Shown one piece after another: positions 1 to 7,745 of a DNA stretch of 34,926 bases. The DNA is taken from NCBI GenBank assembly GCA_009772925.1, contig WOUQ01000021.1:1-34926 (forward strand). Direction: 5' to 3'. Positions within the stretch are counted from its first letter, which is position 1. Every line of letters begins with the position of its first letter. The stretch comes from a bacterium. GTDB taxonomy: Bacteria > Pseudomonadota > Gammaproteobacteria > Burkholderiales > Thiobacillaceae. A model generated the notes under the pieces. The model was not told the origin of the DNA and searched no databases. It was given only the letters and a program-made list of their open reading frames with translations. The position numbers were made by a program, and so were the translations under genes.

Positions 1-373
1 ACCCAGGCCCACGCCCTGCTGCATGGCAAGGAGACCGACGTGTTTGGGGATGCCGGCTACCAGGGGGTGGAGAAACGGGAAGAGAACCAGGACAAGGCGA
101 TCAATTGGCATGTGGCCATGAAGCCCGGCAAGCGCCGTGCGCTGCCCAAGACGCCTTGGGGCGAGCTGGTGGGGCAAGATCGAGAAAGCCAAGGCCAGTC
201 ACCGGGCCAAGGTGGAACATCCCTTCCGCATCCTCAAGCGCCAGTTCGGTTTCCTGAAGACCCGTTACCGGGGTCTGAAGAAGAACACCGGGCAGATCGT
301 GACACTGTTCGCCCTGGCGAACCTGTTTCAGGCGAGGCATCGATTGGCGCAGATGGGAGGGGTGCGCCCATGA
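1..373 (+). pseudogene. IS5-family transposase, 3' part, frameshifted
   Basis: This is the C-terminal part of a DDE transposase of the IS5 type; the gene begins upstream of the window. Frame 1 encodes residues typical of the family (GDAGYQG, then [19 protein letters not shown]). The rest of the conserved end ([42 protein letters not shown]) lies in frame 2 and stops at 371-373. The catalytic Glu region of IS5 transposases corresponds to the [15 protein letters not shown] segment. The switch falls at a run of four G at 171-174; dropping one G joins the two halves without losing a residue. This could be a genuine inactivating indel or a homopolymer sequencing error. The element probably moved into, or next to, the cassette-like gene that follows. 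Confidence 0.85.
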
Positions 374-417
374 AGCGCGGGAGGGCCGGATATGTGCCCG
401 AATCCGGGCGATTGGAA

Positions 418-449
418 CCGGAGATTGCGCATTTATTGTGCAATCTCGG
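418..449. repeat. Inverted repeat downstream of transposase
   Basis: A 10-bp stem (422-431 with 437-446, one G-T wobble) closes a five-base loop and is extended by flanking G-C pairs. It may be the terminator of the insertion sequence or part of its right end. No run of T follows it, and I could not identify a matching left terminal repeat because the left end is outside the window. The rest of 374-586 shows no convincing gene. Confidence 0.5.
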
Positions 450-586
450 AACCCAGACTGGGCAGCGTGATTCGGCAACTGATTTACAACCACTCGTGTC
501 CCCTGAAATGCCCGGCTGTGCAGAGCATCCTTAGCTTCGCTTGGTGACTCCGCGTCCCTCAAGCTGCACGTTGAACTTCAATTCTC

Positions 587-1015
587 ATGGCCCAACGCTC
601 TCGTCTTTCTACTGGCTTGTGTGGTATCGCTGGCGAATATTTCGTCGCAGCCGAGTTATCACTTCGCGGCCACATTGCGTCGTTAACTCTTCGAAACACA
701 AAAGGCATTGACATACTGGCATCGAACACCGACGCAACAAAGAGCGTTGGCATTCAGGTCAAGGCCATTCAAGGCAGTGGCAAGGAATGGATTCTCAATC
801 AAAAGCACGAAACCGACATAGCAACGAATTTGTTCTTTGTGTTTATCCGCCTCAATGGTCTTCTTGCGCCCGAGTACTACGTCGTCCCACGCGAGGAGGC
901 TGTCAAGTACGCCCGAGACAATCATCAACGCTGGCTCAACACCCCAGGCCGCAAGGGGCAGCACCATCAAGACACGCCAATGTGCAAGTTTTCAGACCCA
1001 GAAAAAATACCTTAA
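587..1015 (+). CDS. PD-(D/E)XK-like nuclease-fold hypothetical protein, C-terminus frameshifted
   Basis: This encodes a 142-residue protein as read. It resembles a family of small uncharacterised proteins found in mobile DNA of Proteobacteria. The pattern GIDILA near residue 40, followed by VGIQVKAIQG near residue 55, is what a PD-(D/E)XK nuclease core would show (Asp, then Q-x-K on the next strand). The function is unknown; a restriction-like or DNA-binding role is inference. Bases 1002-1007 are a run of six A. Removing one A restores the expected ending KYLNRWELLGLD with a stop at 1041-1043, instead of the aberrant KIP ending at 1015. The gene is visibly less GC-rich than its neighbours, which fits horizontal transfer. 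It is followed at once by an attC-like structure, suggesting it is an integron gene cassette. Confidence 0.7.
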   Translation: MAQRSRLSTGLCGIAGEYFVAAELSLRGHIASLTLRNTKGIDILASNTDATKSVGIQVKAIQGSGKEWILNQKHETDIATNLFFVFIRLNGLLAPEYYVVPREEAVKYARDNHQRWLNTPGRKGQHHQDTPMCKFSDPEKIP

Positions 1016-1049
1016 TCGCTGGGAGCTATTGGGCCTTGACTGAACCAAG

Positions 1050-1133
1050 TTCTAGCATGGCGCTCAACCTCGTTCGCTTCGCTCTCTGCACGCTACGCGG
1101 TAAACCGCGCAGCGCCGGTTAGCTACGTTAATC
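1050..1133 (+). other. attC-like recombination site (cassette end)
   Basis: Just after the repaired stop codon of the preceding gene lies an imperfect palindrome of about 84 bases. The outer arms TAGC (1053-1056) and GCTA (1122-1125), and GGCGCT (1059-1064) and AGCGCC (1111-1116), pair with extrahelical bases. An inner hairpin occupies 1091-1114 (CGCT-A-CGCGG / CCGCG-C-AGCG). The right end GTTAATC at 1127-1133 differs by one base from the integron core GTTRRRY. A perfect match to that core (GTTGAAC, 570-576) lies just upstream of the gene, so the unit would be about 557 bases, a normal cassette size. The left simple site (TTCTAGC) is degenerate, so this is a candidate only. No integrase gene is in view. 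Confidence 0.45.
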
Positions 1134-1163
1134 TGAGTGCATACGCAAGGCCTAAACCTCTGG

Positions 1164-1183
1164 ATTCCGGCTTGCGCCGGAAT
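1164..1183. repeat. Short extragenic palindrome
   Basis: This is a perfect 8-bp inverted repeat (ATTCCGGC / GCCGGAAT) around a TTGC loop, in the context GGATTCCGGCTTGCGCCGGA. Sequences of this type (GGATTCC...GGAATGAC) are dispersed many times in betaproteobacterial and neisserial genomes. It lies between the cassette-like unit and aspS. Confidence 0.65.
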
Positions 1184-1241
1184 GACGTGGGTGGGGGTTG
1201 AAGTGTGTGGTGGAGAGGGAAGGGTTGCTCCCTCTCCCCAA

Positions 1242-1262
1242 CCCTCCCCCGGCGGGGGAGGG
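1242..1262 (-). terminator. GC-rich hairpin after aspS
   Basis: A perfect 9-bp stem (CCCTCCCCC / GGGGGAGGG) with a three-base loop sits nine bases past the aspS stop. It could end aspS transcription, although no T-run follows on the minus strand. The surrounding text (CCCTCTCCCCAACCCTCCCCC) is also typical of dispersed palindromic repeats, so a repeat role is equally possible. Confidence 0.5.
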
Positions 1263-1271
1263 GGTAAAACC

Positions 1272-3065
1272 TCAGCCTTGGGCCGCAGCCGTGCCCGCCG
1301 TATTGCGCAGGCGGATGTGCAATTCGCGCAACTGCTTCTCGTCCACCGCGTTGGGGGCGTCGGTCATCAGGCAGGAGGCGCGCTGGGTCTTGGGGAAGGC
1401 GATGACGTCGCGGATGGATTCGGCGCCGGTCATCAGGGTGACCAGGCGATCCAGGCCGAAGGCGAGACCGCCGTGGGGTGGGGCGCCGTATTTGAGGGCG
1501 TCGAGCAGGAAGCCGAACTTGTTGCGACGCTCTTCCTCGCCGATGTTGAGGGCGGCGAATACCTTCTCCTGCACTTCCTCGCGGTGGATACGGATGGAGC
1601 CACCGCCCACTTCCCAGCCGTTCAGGACCATGTCGTAGGCTTTCGACAGGGCCTTGCCGGGATCGCTGGTGAGGAGCGCCTCGTGGCCGTCCTTGGGGCC
1701 GGTGAAGGGGTGGTGCAGGGCGTCCCAGCGGTTCTCGTCTTCGTTGAACTCGAACATGGGGAAATCCACCACCCACAACGGCGCCCAGGCGCGGCCGTCG
1801 ACGTAGCCTTTCTCGTGGCCGATCTTGGCGCGCAGGGCGCCGAGGGCGTCGTTGACGATCTTGGCCTTGTCGGCGCCGAAGAACAGGATGTCGCCGTCCT
1901 CGGCGCCGGTGCGGGCGAGGATTTCGGCGAGCGCGGCGTCGTGGATGTTCTTGACGATGGGGGATTGCAGGCCGTCGCGGCCCTTGGCCTTTTCGTTGAC
2001 CTTGATGTAGGCCAGGCCCTTGGCGCCGTAGATCTTGACGAACTCGGTCCAGGCGTCGATCTCGCCGCGGCTGAACTCGCCGCCTTTCGGCACGCGGATG
2101 GCGGCCACGCGGCCGTTGCTGGCGTTGGCGGGGCCGGAGAAGACCTTGAAGTCGACGTCCTTCATGACGTCGGTGAGTTCGGTGATTTCCAGCGTCACGC
2201 GCATGTCCGGCTTGTCGGAGCCGAAGCGGGACATGGCCTCCTGGAAGGTCATGCGCGGGAAGGGGTTGGGCAGGTCGATGTCCTGTGCCTGCTTGAACAT
2301 GTCGCGGATCATGCCCTCGACCAGGGACATGACGTCGTTCTCCTCGACGAAGGACATCTCCAGGTCCACCTGGGTGAACTCCGGCTGGCGGTCGGCGCGC
2401 AGGTCCTCGTCGCGGAAGCACTTGACGATCTGGAAGTAGCGGTCGTAGCCCGCCACCATGAGGAGCTGCTTGAACAGCTGGGGCGACTGCGGCAGGGCGT
2501 AGAACATGCCGTCGTGGACACGCGAGGGCACCAGGTAGTCGCGCGCGCCCTCGGGGGTGGAGCGGGTGAGCATGGGGGTTTCGATGTCCATGAAACCGTG
2601 CCGGTCGAGGTAGTCGCGCATCAGCTTCGCCACCCGATAGCGCAGGCGCATGTTGTGCTGCATAGGCTCGCGGCGCAGGTCCAGGTAGCGGTATTGCAGG
2701 CGGATGTTCTCGTTGATGTTGTCCTCGTCCATCTGGAACGGCGGCGTCAGGCTGGGGTTGAGCACTTCCAGGCTCTGGGTGAGCACTTCCACCATGCCCG
2801 TCGGCAGGTTGGGGTTCTCGGTGCCGGCGGGGCGTGGCCGCACCTTGCCAACGACCTTCAGCACGAACTCGGAACGGGTTTCCTCCGCCGCCTTGAAGGC
2901 CTCCGGGGTGTCGGGGTCAATGACCACCTGCACCATGCCTTCGCGGTCGCGCAGGTCGATGAAGATAACGCCGCCGTGGTCGCGCCGGCGATGGGCCCAG
3001 CCGCACAGGGTGAGGGTCTGGCCGATGTGGTCGGCGTTGACGGCGCCGCAGTAAAGGCTACGCAT
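1272..3065 (-). CDS. aspS: Aspartate--tRNA(Asp/Asn) ligase, probably non-discriminating
   Basis: A 597-residue class II aminoacyl-tRNA synthetase that charges tRNA with aspartate. An N-terminal OB-fold anticodon-binding domain (about 1-110) precedes the catalytic core with motif 2 ([17 protein letters not shown]), the bacterial GAD insertion and motif 3 (GLAFGLDRL, from about residue 533). His30 (in RRRDHGG) and Gly81 (in RPAGTENPN) correspond to His31 and Gly82 of the Pseudomonas aeruginosa enzyme, the pair associated with charging of both tRNA-Asp and tRNA-Asn. This implies that Asn-tRNA is made by the GatCAB amidotransferase, which is not in this window. The start ATG at 3063-3065 has a good ribosome site (AGGAAA). 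It is the last gene of the operon with the DUF502 and FmdB-like genes, 20 bases after the DUF502 stop. Confidence 0.97.
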   Translation of the reverse strand: MRSLYCGAVNADHIGQTLTLCGWAHRRRDHGGVIFIDLRDREGMVQVVIDPDTPEAFKAAEETRSEFVLKVVGKVRPRPAGTENPNLPTGMVEVLTQSLEVLNPSLTPPFQMDEDNINENIRLQYRYLDLRREPMQHNMRLRYRVAKLMRDYLDRHGFMDIETPMLTRSTPEGARDYLVPSRVHDGMFYALPQSPQLFKQLLMVAGYDRYFQIVKCFRDEDLRADRQPEFTQVDLEMSFVEENDVMSLVEGMIRDMFKQAQDIDLPNPFPRMTFQEAMSRFGSDKPDMRVTLEITELTDVMKDVDFKVFSGPANASNGRVAAIRVPKGGEFSRGEIDAWTEFVKIYGAKGLAYIKVNEKAKGRDGLQSPIVKNIHDAALAEILARTGAEDGDILFFGADKAKIVNDALGALRAKIGHEKGYVDGRAWAPLWVVDFPMFEFNEDENRWDALHHPFTGPKDGHEALLTSDPGKALSKAYDMVLNGWEVGGGSIRIHREEVQEKVFAALNIGEEERRNKFGFLLDALKYGAPPHGGLAFGLDRLVTLMTGAESIRDVIAFPKTQRASCLMTDAPNAVDEKQLRELHIRLRNTAGTAAAQG

Positions 3066-3085
3066 GCTGTTTTCCTAGATGAAAC

Positions 3086-3712
3086 TCAGTCGCCCGGATA
3101 GTTGGCGATGGCGGGTTTGATGGGCGCGGACACCACGCCCATGGAGACGATGGCCTTGAAGGCGGCGTCGATGCTCATGTCCAGCTCGATGACCGCGTCG
3201 CGCCGCACGTAGAAGTAGAAGCCGTTGACCGGGCTGGGTGTGGTGGGAATGAACACCGCCACGAAGTCGCGGTTGAGCTGGGCGTCCACCTCGTCCGGCA
3301 CGTTGGTCTGGAAGGCCAGGGACCAGGCGTCCGGGTGGGGGTAATGCACCAGCAGCACTTTCTTGAAGGCCATGCCGGAGCCGGTGAGCAGGCTGTCGGA
3401 CACCTGCTTGACGCTGCCATAGATGGATTTCACCACCGGGATGCGCTTGAACACACCCTCCCAAAACGCCACCAGGCGCTGGCCGATCAGGTTGGCGGCG
3501 AGGATGCCGGTGGCGAGAATCACCGCGGCGGTCAGGATCAGGCCAAGGCCCGGCAGGCGGAAGCCCAGCCAGGCTTCCGGCCGCCATTTTTCAGGCAGCA
3601 GCAGCAGGCTCTGGTCCAGCAGGCCGAACAGGGCCGTCATCACCCAAACGGTGATGCCCAGCGGCACCAGGATCAGCAGGCCCGTGAGGAAGTAGCGTTT
3701 CAGCGCGGTCAT
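3086..3712 (-). CDS. DUF502 family membrane protein
   Basis: A 208-residue inner-membrane protein of the DUF502 family. Two hydrophobic segments stand near the N-terminus (about residues 7-30 and 50-76), followed by a soluble domain containing the family-typical PVVKSIYGSVKQV stretch. The biochemical role is not known; in Proteobacteria the gene commonly travels with aspS, as here. I chose the ATG at 3710-3712 (MTALKRYF), which matches the usual N-terminus of the family; an upstream in-frame start would add four residues. It lies 64 bases after the FmdB-like gene and 20 bases before aspS, so the three are probably cotranscribed. Confidence 0.85.
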   Translation of the reverse strand: MTALKRYFLTGLLILVPLGITVWVMTALFGLLDQSLLLLPEKWRPEAWLGFRLPGLGLILTAAVILATGILAANLIGQRLVAFWEGVFKRIPVVKSIYGSVKQVSDSLLTGSGMAFKKVLLVHYPHPDAWSLAFQTNVPDEVDAQLNRDFVAVFIPTTPSPVNGFYFYVRRDAVIELDMSIDAAFKAIVSMGVVSAPIKPAIANYPGD

Positions 3713-3776
3713 GGCGACACACAAACAAATCGGGCAAACGCCGGCGCGTTTGCCCGAATGCGGAGGTGGCTGTAAC

Positions 3777-4028
3777 TCAGGCCGCGCAAGCCGGGCACGC
3801 GCCGGTGCCGCAAGCCGGCGAAGGCGCCTCGGCGGGCTTGGTGCCGCCGTTCTTGAAGTCGGTGGCGTAGTAGCCGTTGCCCTTGAGGGCGAAGCCGGCG
3901 GCGGTGAGCTGCTTGGCGAAGCTGGACTTGCCGCAGGAAGGGCAGTCGGTGAGCGGGGCGTCGCTCATCTTCTGCATGACATCCTGTTCGAAACCGCAGT
4001 CGGAACACTTGTAGGCGTAGATAGGCAT
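3777..4028 (-). CDS. FmdB-family zinc-ribbon protein
   Basis: An 83-residue protein with the FmdB/CxxC regulatory-protein signature: MPIYAYKCSDCGFEQD at the start, a zinc-binding pair of CxxC motifs (Cys8/Cys11 and Cys29/Cys32), and a GxGYYATDFK segment. The C-terminal tail carries three more cysteines (73, 78, 81) in ACGTGACPAC, which could bind a second metal. A regulatory role is assumed from the family name and has not been shown for most members. The start ATG has a clear ribosome site (AGGAG, 8 bases upstream). This is the first gene of the operon with the DUF502 gene and aspS. Confidence 0.88.
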   Translation of the reverse strand: MPIYAYKCSDCGFEQDVMQKMSDAPLTDCPSCGKSSFAKQLTAAGFALKGNGYYATDFKNGGTKPAEAPSPACGTGACPACAA

Positions 4029-4054
4029 GGCTGACTCCTGAAAACAACCGGTGG

Positions 4055-4063
4055 ATTATATCA
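4055..4063 (-). promoter_or_regulatory. Extended -10 promoter for the fmdB-DUF502-aspS operon
   Basis: On the minus strand this reads TGATATAAT, which is the extended -10 form TGnTATAAT with a perfect TATAAT hexamer. No good -35 lies 17 bases upstream, as is usual for this class. Transcription would start near 4048, giving a leader of about 20 bases that contains the AGGAG ribosome site. Confidence 0.6.
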
Positions 4064-4108
4064 ACGAAATCTTATATTTAGCCGCCCCCAGGCGATTTCA
4101 AGGCGTCT

Positions 4109-5650
4109 TCAACAAGTGGCGACGTCCTCGGCCCAGGACTTGAGCAGGGGGTAGTTGATCTTGCCGGTACCTAACACAGGCAGGTTCTCCACCACGCGGA
4201 TGCGCCGGGGCAGAGCGATTTCGGGGAGTTGCTGGGCGCGGGCGGCTTGGGCGAGTTGTTCCCGCGTCAGCGCGGGGTCGGTGGTGAACAACACGATCGC
4301 TTCGCCGCGGCCGGGGTCGGGCACGCAGGTGGCAGCGTGCATGGCCCCGCCGGACACTGCGCGGGCGAGACCCTCCACCACCTCCAGGGAAACCATTTCC
4401 CCGGCAACCTTGGCGAAGCGCTTGAGGCGGCCAAGGATGCTGAGATAGCCGTCGGCGTCGATCTCCGCCACGTCGCCCAGGTTGTACCAGCCCTCGCCCA
4501 GGCACGACCAGGGCGGCGAGAGGACACCGGGCTGGTCCGGCAGATAGTAGCCAGACAGCAGGTTGCGGCAGCGCACGTGCAACTCGCCACCGCGCTCGAT
4601 GCCCTCGACCGGCACCACCCGCGCCTCGATGCCGGGCAGCAGGGGCCCGACGGTGCCCGGCCGGTTGTTGTCGGGACGGTTCACCGACAGCACCGGCGCG
4701 GTCTCCGTGGCGCCGTAGCCTTCCAGGATGTCGACGCCGAATTGTTCGCGCCAGGTGCGGCGCACCGGCTCGGCCAGCTTTTCCGCGCCCGCCACCACGT
4801 AGCGCAGCGACTTCAGCTCGGCGGGCTCGGCGTGGCGTGCGTAGTGCCCCAGGAAGGTGCTGCTGCCGAAGAGGACGGTGGCCTGTTTCTCGCGAATCAG
4901 GCGGGGAATTTCCTTGAAATGCAGGGGGCTGGGATAGAGCATGAGACGGGTGCCGCTCACCAGCGGCAGCAGGGTACCCGCCGTGAGGCCGAAAGAGTGG
5001 AAGATGGGCAGGCAGTTGAACACCTTGTCGTCCCGGCCGATGGGCAGATAGGCCAGGATCTGCGCGACGTTGGCGAGCAGGGCGCGGTGCGACAGCACCA
5101 CCCCCTTCGGCCGACCTTCCGAGCCGGAGGTGAAGAGCACCACGGCGGGGGCCTCGGTATCGCCAGGGGGCACGGCAGCGCGCGGAAACCACAAGGCGAA
5201 GCCCATCAGCCAAAGCTTGTCGACGAGGCCGAAGCGGCCGCGCATATCCTCCAGGTAGAGGAGATTCACGCCGCGCAACGCGGCGGCGGCCTCCTCCAGG
5301 TTGGCTTTCTCCAGGAACAGGCGCGAGGTCAGCACCGTGCGTACCCGCGCCACCTCGCAGGCGGCCTGCATGCCCTCGGCGCCGGCGGTGTAGTTGAGCA
5401 TGCAGGGCACGCGTTTGAAGCCGGACAGGCCGATGAGCAGGGCCACCGTCGCGGCCATGTTGGGCAGCAGCACGCCGACATGCTCGCCCGGCTGCGTCAC
5501 CTTGCAGGCCAGCCGCCCCAGGGCCAGGCTCATCTTGAGGACATCGCCGTAGCTGTACAGGCCAGGCTTCATGTCCTCCCACTGGCCGGCGCCGCGCCGG
5601 CCATGCCGCTCGCAGGCCTCGACCAGGGCGGAAAACAGGGTCTCGCTCAC
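4109..5650 (-). CDS. Acyl-ACP synthetase / AMP-dependent ligase (Aas C-terminal domain type)
   Basis: A 513-residue adenylate-forming enzyme. It carries the AMP-binding signature LFTSGSEGRPKG (about 172-183), the motif YGATETAP (312-319), GDVAEIDADGYLSILGR, and the C-terminal catalytic Lys in GTGKIN (about 497). The closest family I recognise is the acyl-ACP synthetase half of the bifunctional Aas protein, which ligates free fatty acids to acyl carrier protein for reacylation of lysophospholipids. Here the N-terminal PlsC-like acyltransferase domain is absent. The substrate could instead be CoA. Translation probably begins at GTG (5648-5650), preceded by GGAG. It follows ssb by 34 bases and may be read with it. 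Confidence 0.8.
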   Translation of the reverse strand: MSETLFSALVEACERHGRRGAGQWEDMKPGLYSYGDVLKMSLALGRLACKVTQPGEHVGVLLPNMAATVALLIGLSGFKRVPCMLNYTAGAEGMQAACEVARVRTVLTSRLFLEKANLEEAAAALRGVNLLYLEDMRGRFGLVDKLWLMGFALWFPRAAVPPGDTEAPAVVLFTSGSEGRPKGVVLSHRALLANVAQILAYLPIGRDDKVFNCLPIFHSFGLTAGTLLPLVSGTRLMLYPSPLHFKEIPRLIREKQATVLFGSSTFLGHYARHAEPAELKSLRYVVAGAEKLAEPVRRTWREQFGVDILEGYGATETAPVLSVNRPDNNRPGTVGPLLPGIEARVVPVEGIERGGELHVRCRNLLSGYYLPDQPGVLSPPWSCLGEGWYNLGDVAEIDADGYLSILGRLKRFAKVAGEMVSLEVVEGLARAVSGGAMHAATCVPDPGRGEAIVLFTTDPALTREQLAQAARAQQLPEIALPRRIRVVENLPVLGTGKINYPLLKSWAEDVATC

Positions 5651-5684
5651 GCGGGCTCCGGCATTCCGGTGGGTTCAGCGGTGC

Positions 5685-6143
5685 CTAGAACGGAATGTCA
5701 TCGTCCATGTCGCCGAAACCGGCGCCGCCTCCGGCAGCGGCGGGCTTGTTGTCACGCGGCGCGTTGTCCGCCGGCGCGTCGAACTCGGTGGCACCACCGC
5801 CGCCGCCGCCACCGCGGCCGCCCAGCATCTGCATGCGGTCGCCGCGGATCTCGGTGGTGTAGCGGTCATTGCCGTCCTTGTCCTGCCACTTGCGCGTGCG
5901 CAGGCTGCCTTCGACGTAGATCTGGCTGCCCTTCTTCAGATACTGGCCGCAGATTTCCGCCTGCTTGCCGAAGAAGGCGACCGAGTGCCACTCGGTGACT
6001 TCCTGCTGCTCGCCGCTGCGATCCTTGAACTTGTCGGTGGTGGCGATGCGCAGATTGGCGACCGCGTCGCCGCTGGGCATGTAACGGATTTCCGGGTCGC
6101 GGCCCAGGTTGCCGATGAGAATGACCTTGTTGACCGAAGCCAT
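5685..6143 (-). CDS. ssb: Single-stranded DNA-binding protein
   Basis: A 152-residue SSB that coats single-stranded DNA in replication, recombination and repair. The N-terminal OB-fold (about 1-110) begins [18 protein letters not shown]. It is followed by a glycine-rich linker with a run of Gly and ends in the acidic tip DMDDDIPF, which recruits partner proteins. The ribosome site is AAGGGGGA. The start is two bases from the stop of the transporter gene upstream, so the two are likely cotranscribed. The uvrA/transporter/ssb neighbourhood is common in betaproteobacteria. Confidence 0.97.
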   Translation of the reverse strand: MASVNKVILIGNLGRDPEIRYMPSGDAVANLRIATTDKFKDRSGEQQEVTEWHSVAFFGKQAEICGQYLKKGSQIYVEGSLRTRKWQDKDGNDRYTTEIRGDRMQMLGGRGGGGGGGATEFDAPADNAPRDNKPAAAGGGAGFGDMDDDIPF

Positions 6144-6145
6144 GA

Positions 6146-7531
6146 CTATCCCCCTTCAGAAATTTGCGATAACAGATGCCGAACGCCTTCCTCGTCCCAG
6201 CCGGTCTGCGCCACCTTGAGCAGGACCGCGCCCTCCTCCGCCAGCACGGTGACCGCCTCGACCCCGGCGAACACCGGCAGCGCCGCGAGCAGACGGCCGG
6301 TGTCCGCCGCGGACAGCCGCCCGACATGGAACATCTGCGTCTTCACCCGCGGCGGCGGCTTCATGCCCGCCGCCAGCAGCAGCCAGGCCAGCATCAGCGC
6401 GGCGCAGAAGACGAACACGGCGACGAAACCATGATGCTGGGCCAGCCAGCCCCCGACCAGGCCGCCGAAGAATAACCCAAACGCCTGGCTGGCGTTGTAC
6501 ACCCCCATGGCGGTGCCTTTCGCCTCGGGCGGGGCGATCTTGGAGACCAGGGAGGGCAGGGTCGCCTCCAGGATATTGAAGGCCACGAAATAGGCGAACA
6601 AAGCGGCCACCACCCCCCAGAACAGGTCCAGGGTCAGGACCAGCCCCATCTGCGCGGCCAGCATGAGGGCCACGGCGGAGACGAACACCCGCTTCAGTTC
6701 GCCCCGCTTCTCGCCATATATGATCGCCGGCACCATGAGGGCGAAGGACAGCACCACCACCGGCAGGTACACCAGCCAGTGGCGCTCCCCTTCCAGACCG
6801 CCCTGCACCAGGGCGAAGGGCACCACCACGAACATGGCCATCTGCGCCGCGTGCAGGGCGAAGATGCCCCAGTTCAGGCGCAGCAGTTCCGGCATGCGCA
6901 GCACGTCCTTGAGGCGGGCCGGATTGGCCTCGGCGTCCGAGTGGAACGCGGTCCTGCCCGGATTCGGCGTCACGTACTTCACCACCAGGATGGCCAGCAG
7001 GGCCAGCACCCCGGTCAGCGCGAACATGCCCGGCACGCCGATCCACTTGTAGAAAGCGGGTCCCGCCGCCAGGGAAAAAGCGAAGGCCAGGCCGATGGTG
7101 GAACCGATCATGGCCATGGCCTGGGTGCGCTTCTCTTCCCGCGTCAGGTCGGCCAGCAGGGCGGTCACCGCCGCCGAGATGGCGCCGGCGCCCTGCAAGG
7201 CGCGACCCAGGATGATGCCGGCCAGGGTGTCGGCGGAGGCGGCGAGGAAACTGCCCAGGGCGAAGATGACCAGACCGAAGATGATGACCGGCTTGCGTCC
7301 CAGACGGTCGGAGGCCATGCCGAAGGGGATCATCAGGATCGCCTGGGTCAGGCCGTAGATGCCCAGGGCCAGCCCGATCAGGGTGTGGTCGTCGCCTCCG
7401 GGCAGGGTTTGCGCGTACAGGGCGAAGACCGGCAAGATGAGAAACATGCCCAACATGCGCAGGCCGAAGATGCTGGCCAGCGACGCGGCGGCGCGGCGTT
7501 CGAGACGGGAGACGGGATCCGTTTGCGGCAC
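6146..7531 (-). CDS. YajR-like major facilitator superfamily transporter
   Basis: A 461-residue inner-membrane transporter with about 12 hydrophobic helices. The first helix contains [17 protein letters not shown]. The MFS motif A ([12 protein letters not shown]) follows helix 2, and [23 protein letters not shown] lies at helices 4-5. The C-terminal 70 or so residues (from about MFHVGRLS) form a soluble extension like the YAM domain of Escherichia coli YajR. The substrate is unknown; a drug or metabolite exporter is the usual guess. Translation appears to start at GTG (7529-7531) without a clear ribosome site. It is divergent from the cytochrome-globin gene across a 214-base gap. Confidence 0.88.
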   Translation of the reverse strand: MPQTDPVSRLERRAAASLASIFGLRMLGMFLILPVFALYAQTLPGGDDHTLIGLALGIYGLTQAILMIPFGMASDRLGRKPVIIFGLVIFALGSFLAASADTLAGIILGRALQGAGAISAAVTALLADLTREEKRTQAMAMIGSTIGLAFAFSLAAGPAFYKWIGVPGMFALTGVLALLAILVVKYVTPNPGRTAFHSDAEANPARLKDVLRMPELLRLNWGIFALHAAQMAMFVVVPFALVQGGLEGERHWLVYLPVVVLSFALMVPAIIYGEKRGELKRVFVSAVALMLAAQMGLVLTLDLFWGVVAALFAYFVAFNILEATLPSLVSKIAPPEAKGTAMGVYNASQAFGLFFGGLVGGWLAQHHGFVAVFVFCAALMLAWLLLAAGMKPPPRVKTQMFHVGRLSAADTGRLLAALPVFAGVEAVTVLAEEGAVLLKVAQTGWDEEGVRHLLSQISEGG

Positions 7532-7745
7532 GTTGGAGGGGCGGGAATCGGCAAAGCGCGCAGTTTAGCAACGGGCCGTTTTCCTGTGCGGGCATTTGCC
7601 GTTTTTCCGCGCAATCGCGCGCTCCCGGATGATTCCGGAGCCGGCGTCGGATTACGAGCTATCTTGAGAGTAGCCGGACGCAACACGCTCCGACACGACA
7701 AGAGGAGGCGGTAGGCCCACACCCCAAGGACTCAAGGAGGACATC

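Noticed and set aside
165-185. Programmed frameshift in the transposase
   Set aside because: IS5 transposases of this type are normally a single frame, and no A-rich slippery heptamer or stimulatory structure is evident.
1137-3101. Long open frame on the plus strand opposite aspS
   Set aside because: It is the antisense shadow of a high-GC gene; the minus-strand frame is a textbook AspRS with all motifs.
4229-5998. Long open frame on the plus strand across the acyl-ACP synthetase and ssb genes
   Set aside because: It crosses two well-supported minus-strand genes and has no ribosome site or domain.
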